From: Cotesia glomerata
Taxonomy: Eukaryota; Arthropoda; Insecta; Hymenoptera; Braconidae
Direction: 5' to 3'
DNA: 64,000 nucleotides
Assembly (NCBI RefSeq): GCF_020080835.1
Contig: NC_058162.1
Span: forward strand, 14,108,122-14,172,121
The notes under the pieces were generated by a model, which saw only the letters and a program-made list of their open reading frames with translations, ran no database searches and was not told where the DNA came from. The position numbers and the translations under genes are program-made. Position 1 is the stretch's first letter. Each line of letters begins with the position of its first letter. Below, in pieces: positions 11,412 through 23,980 of this stretch.

Positions 11412-14400
11412 ATGTCATTGGAGAAAACTTATTTAATCGGTGTTCCTATTGAGAGAAAATTAATAACCGTAAGCTTCCGACTGTCAAAGAAGTTTTATCA
11501 TTACTTTTTTATCAACATAAAGTTCTCAAATTAAAAATTTATGATAGTGCTTCAAAAACTGCTAGTGTCGTTCAAGACTGCTGGAATAATTTGCAGATTT
11601 CAACTTCTGGTTTTTGCAACATTGTAAAGAAAATAATTAGTATTTTCAAAAAGTGGAAATATTTACTGTGCAATCGCAAAAAATCACGTGCTCAAAACAA
11701 AGAGAAAATAGCTTTGAAAAAACTCGAACAATTATTTGACATCGCTGGGAAGAATAGTTTAAAAGGTTTCGATAGAAATAATAATATTGATTTTCAACTT
11801 CCAATGTCTTCAAATCTGCAAGAAAATAATAATAATATCTCAGACGAAAACACGAAGAAATAATGGAAATAGAGGCGATAGGTACGTATTCATTAATAAT
11901 AGTTTAATAAAGTCAAAATAACTATTTTGTACCGTGCTAATAATAAGTTACTATGTTCTAATGAATAAATACTTATCTAAATTATTATATTCAATAAATT
12001 TTTAGGTTTTACACAAAGTAAGAAAAAAATTCTTCAATAAAGAATCAATTTTCTCAACTGATGAAAATATATCTAAGAAAACTAAAATAATTTGATTCAA
12101 ATCGAATTGTTTTAGGCCAATGAAATTATTTCACGCTCGAAAAATCTCAGATTTTCCTAAAATTTATATGGCTGATGATATAATCTTTTTTTCTGTACAA
12201 TTAACTTAAATTATGTTAAGATTGATAATTTTTATAACTTATTTTTTGCATATTTTCTACACAAAAATAATATTTTAGTAGTTAATTGCCTTGCAAACTT
12301 ACACAATTGTGTAATTTTTATCATACTCTTACAAAAATTAAGGAAGTAAGAAAGAAATCCAAGTATTCGGAGGATTTCCAACAGGCTGTAACTTCAGAAA
12401 AATTATCGTACAGTAAATAAAAAAAGGAAATTGCAGCAAATTTTGATTAGGCAATTGATTTTTTAAAAAACTACGAAAAGCCCTTTTTTGTTGCTTTTTA
12501 AATTCATGTAATGATTAAAAAAAAATTTTTTTTCAAAAAATCAATGGCTAATTCTTGTAGAAAATTCATCCAAGTTTTCAAAACTCATCTTGAATTTTCT
12601 TTACGATCATTGGTTGCTGAGGTATTGATAATCAAAGACAGAATGGTCTTTTTTCATTAAAACGCCGATATCTCAGCGAGAAATGCTCAAATCGAGGTTT
12701 TCAAACGAACAAATCGAAGCTCAATGAGCAAGATATCCAGTCCATATAGAGATTAAATCAAAAAAATTTTTTCCAAATCCATAAGCTAAGAATAAAAACC
12801 AAAAAAAATTTCAAAAATTTTTATCTCGGTAGATTTCTTAAGATTAGGAATAAAAAAATTTTTGGAACTCAGATCCAAAAATAAAATACTGAGAGCTGTA
12901 ATTTGCTTTTTTTTTATTTGTTGTACGATAGTTTTTTTATAAGTTACAGACTGTTGAAAATACCCCAAATATTTTGATTTTTTTCTTGCTCCCTTATTTT
13001 TTGTAAGAAGTGTATTTTCTATTTAACAATGTCAAAATAATTTATATTTTTCAGAAGACACCTCTCGTGATTATAACAGTAATGATGATTGTGATGCTAC
13101 AACATCTAGTCAGGAGTTGCAATCAAAGTCAGATTCATTTATGAGTCAAAATTCAAATGTGTCTAACTTTGAAACAGATTTTTTAACAGCAAAACGGACA
13201 CCAAAAATTAATATTATGACGCCAGAATTAGCTGCTGCACTGGATCGTGGTAGTGTAAGTAGCCGAAGCGCCACATATGTTTTGGCAGCTACTTTAAAAA
13301 GTGTGGGATTCGATACTCGGAATATAAATTTGAGTTATAAAACTATTCAACGACAGCGTATAATTCATCGGAAAGAAATTGCTAAAGGCTTAAAAGAAGA
13401 CTTAAAATTCAATGACAATTATGTGGTCCATTGGGATGGTAAACTGCTAAGTGATATTGTTAGGACAGAAATAGTAGATAGGCTTCCGGTGCTTTTAACA
13501 TCGTCTGGCAGTGAACAGCTATTGGGTATTCCAAAAATTAATTCAGGATCTGGGATTGAGCAAGCTTTAGCTGTATACTCAACTATGGAGCAATGGGGTG
13601 TCAGTAATTACATAAAAGCGATATGCTTTGATACTGCAGAAACCAATACGGGTAAATTTTAATTATTAGTCTTATTTACTTGAAAAAAGCTCAGATTTGA
13701 CAAAGTAGAGAAAAATTATACTTAAGATCTTTTCACAATTATTTTTTCAATATTCCAATTAAAAAACCTCTAAAAACCGACAAGTTGATTTTTTTTTGCC
13801 AAAAATAAAGTTTTCTGTGGTCAGATGATAATATTTAAAAATAAACTTTATTACAAAAATTAACTCCACTGATTGTTATATTTTCAGAATTTATGGAAGT
13901 AATATAGTTCAAAATAAAAAATCACTTAATTTGCCATTCATGTTTCTAATCAAATCTTTATCTTTCTAATCTATAGGAATTCATCATGGCGCTGGCGTAG
14001 AGCTTGAGAAAATTCTGAAACGAAAGCTTATATGGTTACCCTGTCGTCATCATGTAATTGAACTTGTCATAAAAGGCGTTTTTGAAGCTTACTGGCCAGT
14101 ACAATCAGGTCCGAACGTTCCATTTTTTAATCGATTTAAAATCGGTTGGAATAAAATCAACACATCCAAATATAACGCTGGCATCAACGATAAGATAGTG
14201 GCTAATATACTATTAAACAAAAAAGATGAACTATTAAGTTTTATCGATAATTATTCGCAGGTATATTTTGAGTTGTTAGTTGAGTTTTAAAAGTACACAG
14301 AAAAACTTTTGGTCAAAAGAAAATTTTCATTTTAGGCAAGATAGTGTTCTTTTTAATAATTTTCTTAATTCAAGTTGACCACGTTTTGTGTACACAATTT

Positions 14401-15303
14401 AAAATCTCCAGTTCTCATGTAAAGATATTACCTTTCAATAATAACAGAAATGATCATATTTTTTTGCAGAAATTTCTTCCAAGAAATGACTATCGAGAAT
14501 TTTTGTAGTTATCATCTATTTTCTTGGGAGCTACGCCAAAGGATAATTACACTTTTAAATGTCCGGGAGCAATGAGTCATGCTCGTTGGATGTCGAAGGC
14601 GATTTATTGTTTGAAAATATTTATTTTTCGAACAGAGTTTAAGATTACACCTAAAGAGTTAAATAATCTTCGTCATATTTGTATTTTCATAGTTACAACT
14701 TATATAAAAGCTTGGTTTACTTCATCCTCGGCAATTTTGGCTCCAAATAATGATTTGACTTTGATGCAACAATTGATATTATATAACAAAATAAACTCGA
14801 CTGTATCGCAAGCTGCTCTCAAGAAAATGGTGAGACATTTATGGTATTTGGGTGATCAATTAGCCATAATGTCTCTATTTGATGATTCTATTGACCTGAC
14901 TGTGAAGAAAAAAATGATTGAAAATCTAATAAATAATAAATCATCAAATACTAAAACCAGAAAATATGAAGTAGCAAGCGATTCAGATGAATTGCTAGAA
15001 AAAGATATCAGTGACTTCATTTCTGTAGAATCGCTCACCATATTCAAAGAATTTGATTTGCCGTATGATTTTATCGATAAAGACATAAGCAATTGGTCCA
15101 ATAATGATAGTTTTCAAGAGTGTAAGGAATTTTTTGGAAAATTAGCTATCGTCAATGATGTTGCAGAACGTGGTGTATCATTAATTGAAGATTACAATAA
15201 GTGTCTCACTAAAAACGAAGAACAACTTCAGTATTTGTTGTTAGCCGTTAGTGAACACCGGAAAAAATACCCAAATTGTAATAAAAGTAATTTGATTGAA
15301 TAA
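11412..15303 (+). pseudogene. transposase of the TTAGGG-terminal TIR group, 4 exons, broken
   Basis: Exons inferred from homology with the copy at 43535-46337 and from GT..AG sites: 11412-~11893, 13055-13651, 13977-14260, 14470-15303. Exon 1 starts MSLEKTYLIG. Exon 2 has the family signature MTPELAAALDRGSVSSRSA, a candidate catalytic Asp in VVHWDGKL and a second in CFDTAETNTG. Exon 3 has LPCRHHVIELV, which resembles the hAT C-x-x-H helix. Exon 4 has MSHARWMSKAIY and a candidate Glu in NDVAERGVSLIEDYN. Breaks: a frameshift near 11460, a stop (TAA) at 11861-11863 before the donor, and TAG near 14506 where relatives have Glu. The family is a widespread, usually unnamed arthropod protein; the transposase role and catalytic triad are inferred. 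Confidence 0.8.
12327..13008. mobile_element. MITE with ~110-bp imperfect TIRs in transposase intron 1
   Basis: The left arm starts TCTTACAAAAATTAAGG and the right arm ends CCTTATTTTTTGTAAGA. The arms match imperfectly for about 110 bp, including CTGTAACTTCAGAAAAATTA against its complement near 12945 and a shared TATCGTACA. The interior has no open frame. It lies within intron 1 of the transposase gene and so would be spliced out. Confidence 0.65.
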
Positions 15304-16189
15304 TTATTTTTTCAACTGATCATTCGCCATGATTTGATAACAATTAAAGAATTTTTTTTGTAAAATATAAATTATAAGTGAAAATAAAATGATTTTTTAT
15401 CTCTTTTATTGATTTAATTTGTTTTGACTTATTATTCAATTTTTTTTCTGTAAGTAAAAGTATGTCACTAGGCAAATAAATAATTTATAATAAAGGGACC
15501 GAATTTATTTTACTATTGGAGTTAGTTAAATACAGTAAAAATGAATTTATGTCGATAATTAATCGTTAAAAAGCAAAATAATACATTGGTAAATTATGAT
15601 TTTATAAAAAATTTAGTCTTCCAACAAAAAAATTATTCTCAATATTAAAGTCATAAATTTTTCAATCAAAAGGAAAAATCATGTGTAACGCGAAAAAAAC
15701 GATAAATTATTTTTGAATTTAACTTCAACGTCGAATAACTTTGAAAGGAGTGAATTTAATCAAAAATGTTAAGAGACCTTTTTGTAGAGCATTAAATTTC
15801 CTTTGAAAATAAGTATTTTAAATTGTAAAAATATTGATATTTCTGGTAGCTACAAAAATCCAAAATTGAAACGCAAAATTGAAAAATAAATCTTTGTTTA
15901 AGGCATGATTACAAGGAAACGGCTTGTTTTACAGTAATTTACAAAGATAACTTTTTTTTAGGAAATTTAATTTCCTATAAGAATACATATCGCTAAAATT
16001 TTTCAGATAGATAATTAACGAGTTTTGAGTAAAAAATGCGATTACTGTTGAAAAATCAATAGTCGTAACGATACACCCCTTAATATTATTATTAAGGACT
16101 CAAACTTGCACAATAATTTTTTTTTATCATCATGAATGATATTTTCACAGTATCGATAGAAAAAAAAATAGTCAGTTTTTTTGGCCCAG

Positions 16190-16194
<5 letters not shown>

Positions 16195-16281
<87 letters not shown>

Positions 16282-16780
16282 GGGATATAACGCGGCTTGT
16301 CAGGACGATAGCGTCGCCAATTTACAACGGATCTCTACCAAACTCAACATACTTATTCTACAGATAAATACCAAAGTCAAGTTCGAAGATGAGCTTAATC
16401 GGTCAAGTAATTTAGAAATGCCAGGATTTCAAAATTTTGAAAATCATAAAAATTCATATTTCTTCACTTTCGAACTCGAATAACTTTTGAATGGGATAAC
16501 TTATTGCAATTCTGTAAATTGCATCCGAAAGCTCTTTAAATAAGCTTTAATGTGAGTACCATGTCATATGTGTAGTCTCAAAATTATGCCCCATTCCCCT
16601 ATGCCAATTATGAAATTTGCTATTGCACTGGTTTTAGTATTTGTCCGTCGATATATATTTTTGTCGATTGCATATAAGTTAAAAGCCCTAGTTCTGTATA
16701 CAATCTTTGTTATATTTTTTTCTATTCATGATGAAATCTACTTCCATTTCGGCTGCCGAATGGTCTTTTTTTGATTATCA
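16195..16780. repeat. (TA)n then unassigned repeat sequence
   Basis: Positions 16195-16280 are a TA microsatellite, the right flank of the TIR element. Positions 16281-16780 contain no recognisable protein; short frames here lack domains. The phrase TCGAATAACTTTTGAATGGG resembles wording in other AACTTCCCG-type repeats of this window. Confidence 0.5.
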
Positions 16781-17018
16781 CTCTGAATTATTACTTTAAA
16801 TTAATATTAAATTATATTTTATTTTATAACTATAAGATCTTTTTGTCTATCACTAAAAAGCTGTATGTGAACGTTTCATTAATTAATAATTAATTTGAAC
16901 TTAGTTTTACTATAATACGTAAAAATGTAAATCAATGTATTATTATTGCTGATGGTCCTGAGGGAGCTTAGGCTCTAGGAACGATAAAATTTATTATCTA
17001 TCTATCTATATATATATA
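16780..17018 (+). repeat. 3' tail of a LINE with (TCTA)n end
   Basis: The segment ending GGTCCTGAGGGAGCTTAGG CTCTAGG, then TTATTATC(TATC)n, matches the 3' end of the LINE at 28880-29976. It may be the displaced 3' end of the LINE fragment at 8634-9667, separated by the 6.3-kb TIR element. The tail runs into the TA repeat that received the next TIR element. Confidence 0.65.
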
Positions 17019-17574
17019 TTAGGGTGCTTTTTTTTTTTGCGACTATTTTTTTTTTCGCTTCCATCCCGAAATTTTGTTGGAAATACACCCAAAAAAATTT
17101 CCTGAAAGTTTGAGCCCTTAATATTAATATTAAGTACTCCTACACAGCGTGCGAAGATTTCCCATTTGAATTATACGAGAACTTTCATTTTTTTTTTTTA
17201 AATTTCTATAGCTCAGTGGCATTTTATAGCATCGCTTTGACCATGGACGGGTTTTTTTCAGAATTAAATGCTCTACAAAAGTGTCTATTGTCGCGAAGTC
17301 GTAACACATACTGGCGGGGTAGTACGGACCGCCAAACCGAATTTTTTATAGAATTCTTGTTTTTTCACTCATTATCTCATAAACAACAAGACATACAGAA
17401 AAAATGTAAATGATAATTTTGTAGGAAATTCAATTCTCTACAAAAAAGGTCCTCAGCACCAAATCACTAAGATCGATATTTTCTGAGATATTAATTATTG
17501 AAGTTTACCTAGCATTGAATTTCCACAAAATGTTGAATCAAATCTTAAAAAATATTGATTTTTTTTTTTTTTAG

Positions 17575-17717
17575 GAGGTACAGGGAGTTCATCCTCAAAA
17601 TCAGAATATGTTCGTTTCAACCCACTGGAATTTGATGATAGACTACAAAAACTTGCTGGCATCGAATGTTGCGATAATTTCATGCCTAAAACAATTTTTT
17701 CAGAATTAAATAAATAA
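17575..17717 (+). pseudogene. orphan terminal exon of an unrecognised protein
   Basis: A long T-run ending TTTTAG makes a good splice acceptor just before 17575. The third frame then reads GTGSSSSKSEYVRFNPLEF and on through LAGIECCDNFMPKTIFSE to a TAA at 17715-17717 (47 residues). The mixed hydrophobic pattern looks like real protein. It does not match the end of the group's transposase, and it points toward the minus-strand exon at 18257-18805, so the two cannot form one transcript. I do not recognise the parent gene. Confidence 0.45.
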
Positions 17718-18256
17718 ACCCAATCGATTCAAATATTTTTCAAATTTTATATTCAGCTTCTGTTATCCAGAAGCAAAGATATTCTTTGAATTGAGTTTCC
17801 GTCAATTTTCCCCAATAAAAATAAGACAAAATGATATATATGTGTTTTAAATTTATTGGTTATAGAGACTTTAATTTTTTAATAGCGTGGGAATTTTCGA
17901 TTGCAAAAAAATCGAAAACAAATTTTTTTTTTATTCAAGTCAAAATTTTTGTCAAAATTGAATAAATTTTGATTTATCTCACTTATTCAGATTTACTTGA
18001 TAGAAATTTTACCAAAAATGATAGACTAATAATTAGAAAAAAAGTTATGAATCTAGAAACAAATTTTAAAATATTGAAAAATTATATAGAATTCAATTTT
18101 CAGAAAATGAGGTTAAGAAAATTAGAATTTTAATGCGAATTAAATTTTACAAGTAAGTAGAAAAAATATGAATCTAAATTATAAGAAATTGTTTTCGATT
18201 ATTAAAAAATGATTGATTGTTGAGCTTGATAATTTATAGTTGTATGTGAGAAGAAA

Positions 18257-18805
18257 CTAACCAATTTCGTCTGTATGATTCTCATTACCTTCATTTGTTA
18301 TCTCCTGTTCAGTGTCAGATTTATTCTGAAAAGTTTCCACTGGCAAGAAATTAGTAACGGGCGAGTGAAGATTGGTTTTCCCCTTTTGACACTCATTCAG
18401 AAATTGTTGCTGCTCTTTTGGCAAATTCTTAACCATTGTGGAATTCGAAATATCGAACAATTTATCTAGTTTTTGGTTAAACTTTTCAACATTCTGTTTT
18501 TGTGCTTTCGATTTTTTTTCCCTCTTGTGATGTGTCTTCACTTTTATATATTCGGCATAAAATTTTTGCAACTTCGTAAGACTGTGCTAAGGACGTATAG
18601 TTGGAATCTTGAAACTAGCCCGAATAGTATTAGTATCGTTAATAACACTAGTAGCACTATTTCGAATAGTTAATTTTAAAGACTGATGTTTATACATAAA
18701 AAAATTTAGTAAGTCACGATACGAAGGCAGCTTATTATTATTTATTTGGCTTCTTTCAAATCCAATTAAATAATTCCAAGTTTTATTACCAATTTTTTCA
18801 CTCAT
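18257..18805 (-). pseudogene. transposase exon 1 relic of the TIR group
   Basis: The frame opens at ATG 18805 (MSEKIGNKTWNYLIGFERSQ). It continues with LPSYRDLLNFFMYKHQSLKL and, after an in-frame TAG near 18587, with HHKREKKSKAQKQ and KLDKLFDIS, ending at a GTTAGT donor near 18257. It aligns with exon 1 of the copy at 43535 (IYLIG...LPLLKEVMSIFFYHHK; LKKLFDIS). The conserved parts are probably a small N-terminal DNA-binding domain plus a basic linker; this is inference. Downstream exons are missing. Confidence 0.7.
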
Positions 18806-19808
18806 TTTAATGATGGTTAAAGTCGACCTAACCTCAAATTTAACAAAGTATACATACAACGGCGTCACACTGATCAATGCCCACTAAGCTTTGTTCTTAC
18901 TCTCGCGGGATTAGTACGCCAAAATAAAGAAAGCGCTGCAATTAAAGGGGAAATTTGTTGAACGCATTCAAGGTCAAGTGAAAGCTCAGTAGTACTACCA
19001 GAGCAAGAAAAATAAACCGCAATTAATCAGTATCACAATACACAGCAACAAAGAAACATCCTATATTATTCGTAATGATCATACACAATATATTTTTATC
19101 TAGAATTTCATTGAAATTGAATTATTAAATGATAAATTCAAATATTATGGGGTGATTTAAATGAGAAATTTATTTAAAAATAAAAAACTTCAGAAAAATA
19201 CAATTAAAAATTTTTTACGTTAAATTTGTAACTTAATCAATAAGTAATTACTAATTATAATTATGATACGAATAAAAAACTCATTATTTTTTAAGATTTG
19301 ATTCAACATTTTGTGGAAATTCAATGCTACGTAAACTTCAATGATTAATATCTCAGAAAATATCGATCTTAGTGATTTGGTGCTGAGGACCTTTTTTGTA
19401 GAGAATTGAATTTCCTACAAAATTATCATTAACATTTTTTCTGTATGTCTTGTTGTTTATGAGATAATGAGTGAAAAAACAAGAATTCTATAAAAAATTC
19501 GGTTTGGTGGTCCGTACTACCCCGCCAGTATGAGTTACGACTTCGCGACAATGGACACTTTTGTAGAGCATTCAATTCTGAAAAAAACCCGTCCATGGTC
19601 AAAGTGATGCTATGAAATGCCAGTGAGCTATAGAAATTTAAAAAAAAAAAATGAAAGTTCTCGTATATTTCAAATGGAAATCTTCACATCGCTGTGTAGG
19701 AGTACTTAATATTAATATTAAGGGCTCAAACTTTCAGGGAATTTTTTGGTGTATTTCCAACAAAATTTCGGGATGGAAACGAAAAAAAAATAGTCGCAAA
19801 AAAGCACC

Positions 19809-19812
<4 letters not shown>

Positions 19813-19883
<71 letters not shown>

Positions 19884-19887
19884 TATA
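19813..19887. repeat. (TA)n microsatellite between TIR element and Helitron
   Basis: An uninterrupted TA run, about 35 units, joins the right end of the TIR element (CACCCTAA) to the 5' TC of the Helitron. Both elements therefore use the same microsatellite as target. Confidence 0.85.
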
Positions 19888-22800
19888 TCTAATATATAAA
19901 ATTCTCGTGTCACAATGTTCGTTCCCATACTCCTCCGAAACGGCTTGACCGATTCTCATGAAATTTTTTATGCATGTTCAGTAAGCCTGAAAATTGGCTA
20001 CTATCTATTTTTCTAACCGCTAAGTGATAAGGGGTGTTCACCCCAAAAATTTTTTTTTATATTTTTCATAAAATTTTTTTTTTTTTATTTTTTTATTATG
20101 TGGCATCAAAAAATACATACAACTCTTAATTTGCACTTTTTTATCACCAACCCTTGGTTTTTAATAGTCATTTTCATATTTTTATCATTTTCTATCCCGC
20201 TCGATAACATCAATTATTATCACTCGGTAAGTTATCCCCTCCATGTGTCTACTGGTGTCACTTCTTACCCTGTAAACAGCACGGAGTAGGGATGTTACCT
20301 CTACAGTTTTCGGCTATTATTAGTGTTTATGCTTAATGCGTAGTAATTAAACATTTTTACTATCTCAGTGTAACTCTCATATCAAATATATCCTCGAGTA
20401 ACTTTATTATTTAGTTATTAATAACTAATATTATTGAATATAATCAATCATTAATAACTAAGAAAATTATTAATTTTGAGTGTAAATCGCACGATCAGTT
20501 TATTAAGTGACTTACATAACCTCTAAAATACTCAACACGTGTCACGAGTTCCTGCAAACAACGGCTATTGAGTTGTAAGTATAAATTATTTTTTACGTTT
20601 GTTATAAAATTAAAAATTATTCTTTCTTATTTATAACGAAAATATTGTTGGGAATGGTGAGAAATGACTTCAGTTAAAGTTAGATTTTTATTACAATTGG
20701 GAAATTTTTCTTTGTGTTTACTTATAAGAGCTCTAACTTTGACAGAATTTTTTTTTCACTATTTCTAACAATATGTATTTTCGATATAATTAAGAAATAT
20801 AAAATTTTTCGCTTTCGTGAAACTATCTAATTTTTACATGTATATTTAATGTCATCAAAGATAAAATAAATCATTAATATAATATTTAAATAATTCAATC
20901 AGTTCTATTTATGTGTGTTTTGTATTGTACAGTGAACAATGCCAACAAAACGCGAAAGGGGCCAATTTGAGCCATGATACAAATAAATCTAGAAGCATTC
21001 GAAATAGAAGAGCCCCTAGAACCAAAGAACAAGTTCAGGAAGAAAATACTGGAGCGCGTGTGAGAATGGCGCAATTGCGCCAAGAACAATCAGACGATAC
21101 ACGAGCTAAACGCAATGAAGTCATGAGATTAGAACAACGACAATCACACCGTTTAACTGTCAATAGACGCAGAGCGAATGACCAACAACGCTAACAGGCA
21201 CATCGAGCATTTATAGCTACATCATTTCTGCGTCTAGCATTCCAGTATGAGCCCGATATTGAATATTATGCTCATTCAAAACTAGTAATTGGTGCTATGG
21301 ACAAAGAATGCCCGTATTTTCATGCTTTGAAATTCAAAAATGAACTAGCCAAGATGTGTTGCGCGTTAGGGAAGGTACAACTACCTGTAATTGAAACACC
21401 ACCGGAACTATTGAACGGTTTGTTTATCGGCACAGATCCAGATTCTAACGTTCTCCTGAAGTCCATTCGAATATTCAACTCAAGCAAATGACATCGTTCG
21501 GAGCAACAGAAATAGTTCAAAATACTAATGCAAATAGTCAACAATACAATTCTACATTTAAAATCAGAGGCCAAGTTTATCATAAAATAGGCTCATTGCT
21601 GCCAATGCCAAACAAACCACATAAATTTCTACAAATCTACTTTATGGGCGGCGAGGATTCCGGAAGCGCACTTGCTAATCGCGTGAATGCACGTTGTGGC
21701 TACAATAACTTTGATTCATTCTTTGCTAGACGCATCGTCAGCGAGCTGGATGCTCTATTGAATGAACATAATGAATTGTTGAAAATATTCAAATCCCACA
21801 TGCACAAATTAGAAAGCGATAATCACGCTATTGTAATTAATCCTGATAAAACACCAGCTGCAGAACACATTTGTAGATTCAATGCATCTGTTGCTGACGA
21901 CGTTGCTGGAATCATGGTTGGCGATCGTACAGGTGCACAAGAAATTGTGATTCGTAGGAGAAATAATAATCTTCAGTTCATTGCTGATACACACAGAGAT
22001 ATTGTGGGATAATCACAAAGATTCAATAACTGATGATATATTGCATCAACATCGTACACGGTGTAACGATTTAGCGAAAACATTCAGCGACGATACGTAC
22101 AATGAAGCATTGATTGCTATTGAGGATCTTTGCATTATCATTGCCAACTTACCACTCAGTCATTACGGGATGAATTCGCCAAATCGAGGTGCTACTGATT
22201 TAATGAACACTAAAATGAATCGTGAAATGCAGTGCAACACTGTAGAAACGGCGGCGATTGTTACTAGCAATGTCCCACGAATGAATGAGGAACAAAGAAC
22301 CATTTACGACCGCATTATGCTCGCAGTTTCAGCAGGACAAGGTGGGTTCTTCTTTTTAGATGCACCAGGTGGAACTGGCAAGACATTCCTTATTTCGCTA
22401 ATTCTCGCCAAAATACGATCCAATAATGGCATCGCATTGCCCGTTGCATCATCGGGCTTTGCGACAACTTTATTGGATGGAGGCAGAACAGCTCATTCAG
22501 TAATTAAGCTACCACTAAATATTCAAAATAACTCTGACGCAGTGTGCAACATAATAAAACAATCGTCCATAGACGCAATGCGGAAACAGTGTAAAATTAT
22601 CATCTGGTATGAATGTACCATGGCACTTAAACATTCGCTTGAGGCGTTGAACAGGACATTGAAAGATATTAAAAACAACGACAAACTATTTGGTGGCACT
22701 CTGTTAGTCCTTTCAGGTGACTTCAGACAAACACTTCCCGTCATTCCACGTTCAACATACGCTGATGAAATCAACGCCTGCTTAAAATCATCGAAATTGT

Positions 22801-23881
22801 GGCGTAATGTTGAAACAGTACAGCTCAAAGTAAATATGCGCGTTCAAATGCTTCAAGTTCCATCTGCTGAAACATTCTCAAAACAACTCTTAGATATCGG
22901 GGATGGAAAAGTCACTATAGCTGAAACTGGATACATAAAATTAGCGAATGATTTCTGCACAATCATTGATTCGCAAGATGCTCTCATTGAACAAATATTA
23001 CCAGATGTACACACGAATTGCATAAATCTCGTATGGCTTGCAGAAAGAGCAATGTTAGCTGCAAAAAATGTGGACGATGACATTTAAAATCTGAAGATAC
23101 AACAGTTATTGCCAGGGGACTTGGTATCATATAAATCTATTGATACAGTTTGCGATGACACTGATGCTGTAAATTTTCCAACAGAGTTTGTGAACTCACT
23201 AGATTTGCCAGGCATGCCATCACATAACTTACAATTGAAGGTTGGATCTCTAATTATTTTGCTTCTTAATTTGAACCCGCCACGGCTATGCAACGGTACG
23301 CCATTAGTCATTTAAAAATTAATGAAAAACGTTATCGAATGCACCATTTTAAATGGCAAGTTTCGAGGTGAAAATATATTGATACCATGAATACCTATTA
23401 TACCCACAGATGTGCCAATTCAATTTAAGCGTATTCAATTTCCGATTAGATTGGCATTTGCAATGACTATTAATAAATCCCAAGGCCGAACAATGTCTGT
23501 TTGTGGCTTATATTTGATCACACCATGTTTGTCACATGGACAATTATACGTTGCATGCTTTCGAGTGGGTAAACCATCAAGTTTGTTTTTATGACCTAAA
23601 GACGGTCTAACAAAAAATATTGGTCACGCTGCAGCATTACGAGATTAATATTATGTAATTAATTAATTATATAAATAATCATTACTTTTAATAAATTAAA
23701 ACAATTAATGTTTGGTGTTTTGTTATTTTTAAACAACATTCCCTCATCGTTCACAGCGCTCCAGGCCTTTTTCACTCATATTCCACATCCTTATACACTT
23801 CCAATAAGTTAGTAATTTTTTTTCTACACTAGAAATTCTCTAGAAATTATTCACATGGCAAAACAACGTTTGCCGGGTCAG

Positions 23882-23885
<4 letters not shown>
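19888..23885 (+). mobile_element. Helitron copy 1, Rep deleted, helicase kept
   Basis: The 5' end TCTAATATATAAAATTCTCG is the same as copy 2 (58072). The 3' end CAAAACAACGTTTGCCGGG TCAGCCTAT carries the hairpin GCAAA/TTTGC but has CTAT where copy 2 has CTAG. Flanks are A and TA repeat. It holds one plus-strand coding region (20939-23648). An internal deletion joins GCTGATACACAC to AGAGATATTGTGGG, both present separately in copy 3, and removes the whole Rep domain. Confidence 0.85.
20939..23648 (+). pseudogene. Helitron N-terminal domain fused to PIF1-like helicase (Rep-less)
   Basis: The start ATG is shared with copy 2. A one-base insertion near 20955 shifts frame. The basic N-terminal region (RMAQLRQEQSDDTRAKRNEV) follows, a stop near 21192, a zinc-binding-like part (ECPYFHALKFKNELAKMCC), and the conserved block at 21488-22012. 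Here the Rep domain should follow but is missing. The helicase at about 21990-23648 has intact Walker A, APGGTGKTF (22362-22386), Walker B changed from DE to YE (IIWYECTM), and SGDFRQTLPVIPR. The C-terminal motifs FAMTINKSQG remain. Stops occur near 23085 and 23315. The protein would unwind DNA in rolling-circle transposition if intact; as it stands it is dead. Confidence 0.82.
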
Positions 23886-23928
<43 letters not shown>

Positions 23929-23930
23929 TG

Positions 23931-23979
<49 letters not shown>
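23886..23979. repeat. (TA)n microsatellite
   Basis: TA repeats, interrupted once by GCTGC at about 23927, lie between the Helitron 3' end and the left end of the next TIR element. Confidence 0.85.

Positions 23980-23980
<1 letters not shown>

Larger units (their letters stand above)
9904..16194 (+). mobile_element. 6.3-kb long-TIR DNA transposon with 4-exon transposase gene
   Basis: The ends are TTAGACTGGGCCAAAAAAAC (left) and its complement ending GGCCCAGTCTAA (right), both embedded in TA microsatellite. The inverted arms run about 720 bp (9904 to about 10630; about 15477 to 16194). They appear almost identical wherever I compared them, with a single T-run length difference near 10210. The interior carries a plus-strand gene (11412-15303). 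Arms contain the shared subterminal signals (CTTAATAATAATATTAAGG near 10004; GCTCTACAAAAAAGGTCTC near 10311). Near-identical arms point to recent mobility. The broken gene means it either died recently or moved in trans. Confidence 0.88.
17019..19812. mobile_element. 2.8-kb TTAGGG-terminal TIR element with rearranged gene pieces
   Basis: The left end is TTAGGGTGCTTTTTTTTTTT and the right end CGCAAAAAAGCACCCTAA, in TA repeat on both sides. Arms of about 530 bp (to about 17555; from about 19275) are highly similar and include CTTAATATTAATATTAAG and GTAGGAAATTCAATTCTC. Inside are a minus-strand exon-1 relic of the transposase gene (18257-18805) and a plus-strand terminal exon of unknown origin (17575-17717). 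Exons 2-4 are absent. Confidence 0.85.

Noticed and set aside
21809..23311. Minus-strand open frames opposite Helitron coding sequence (also 61155-61340 and 62378-62695)
   Set aside because: Mirror frames of the Helitron genes; they recur only because the plus-strand sequence is repeated.
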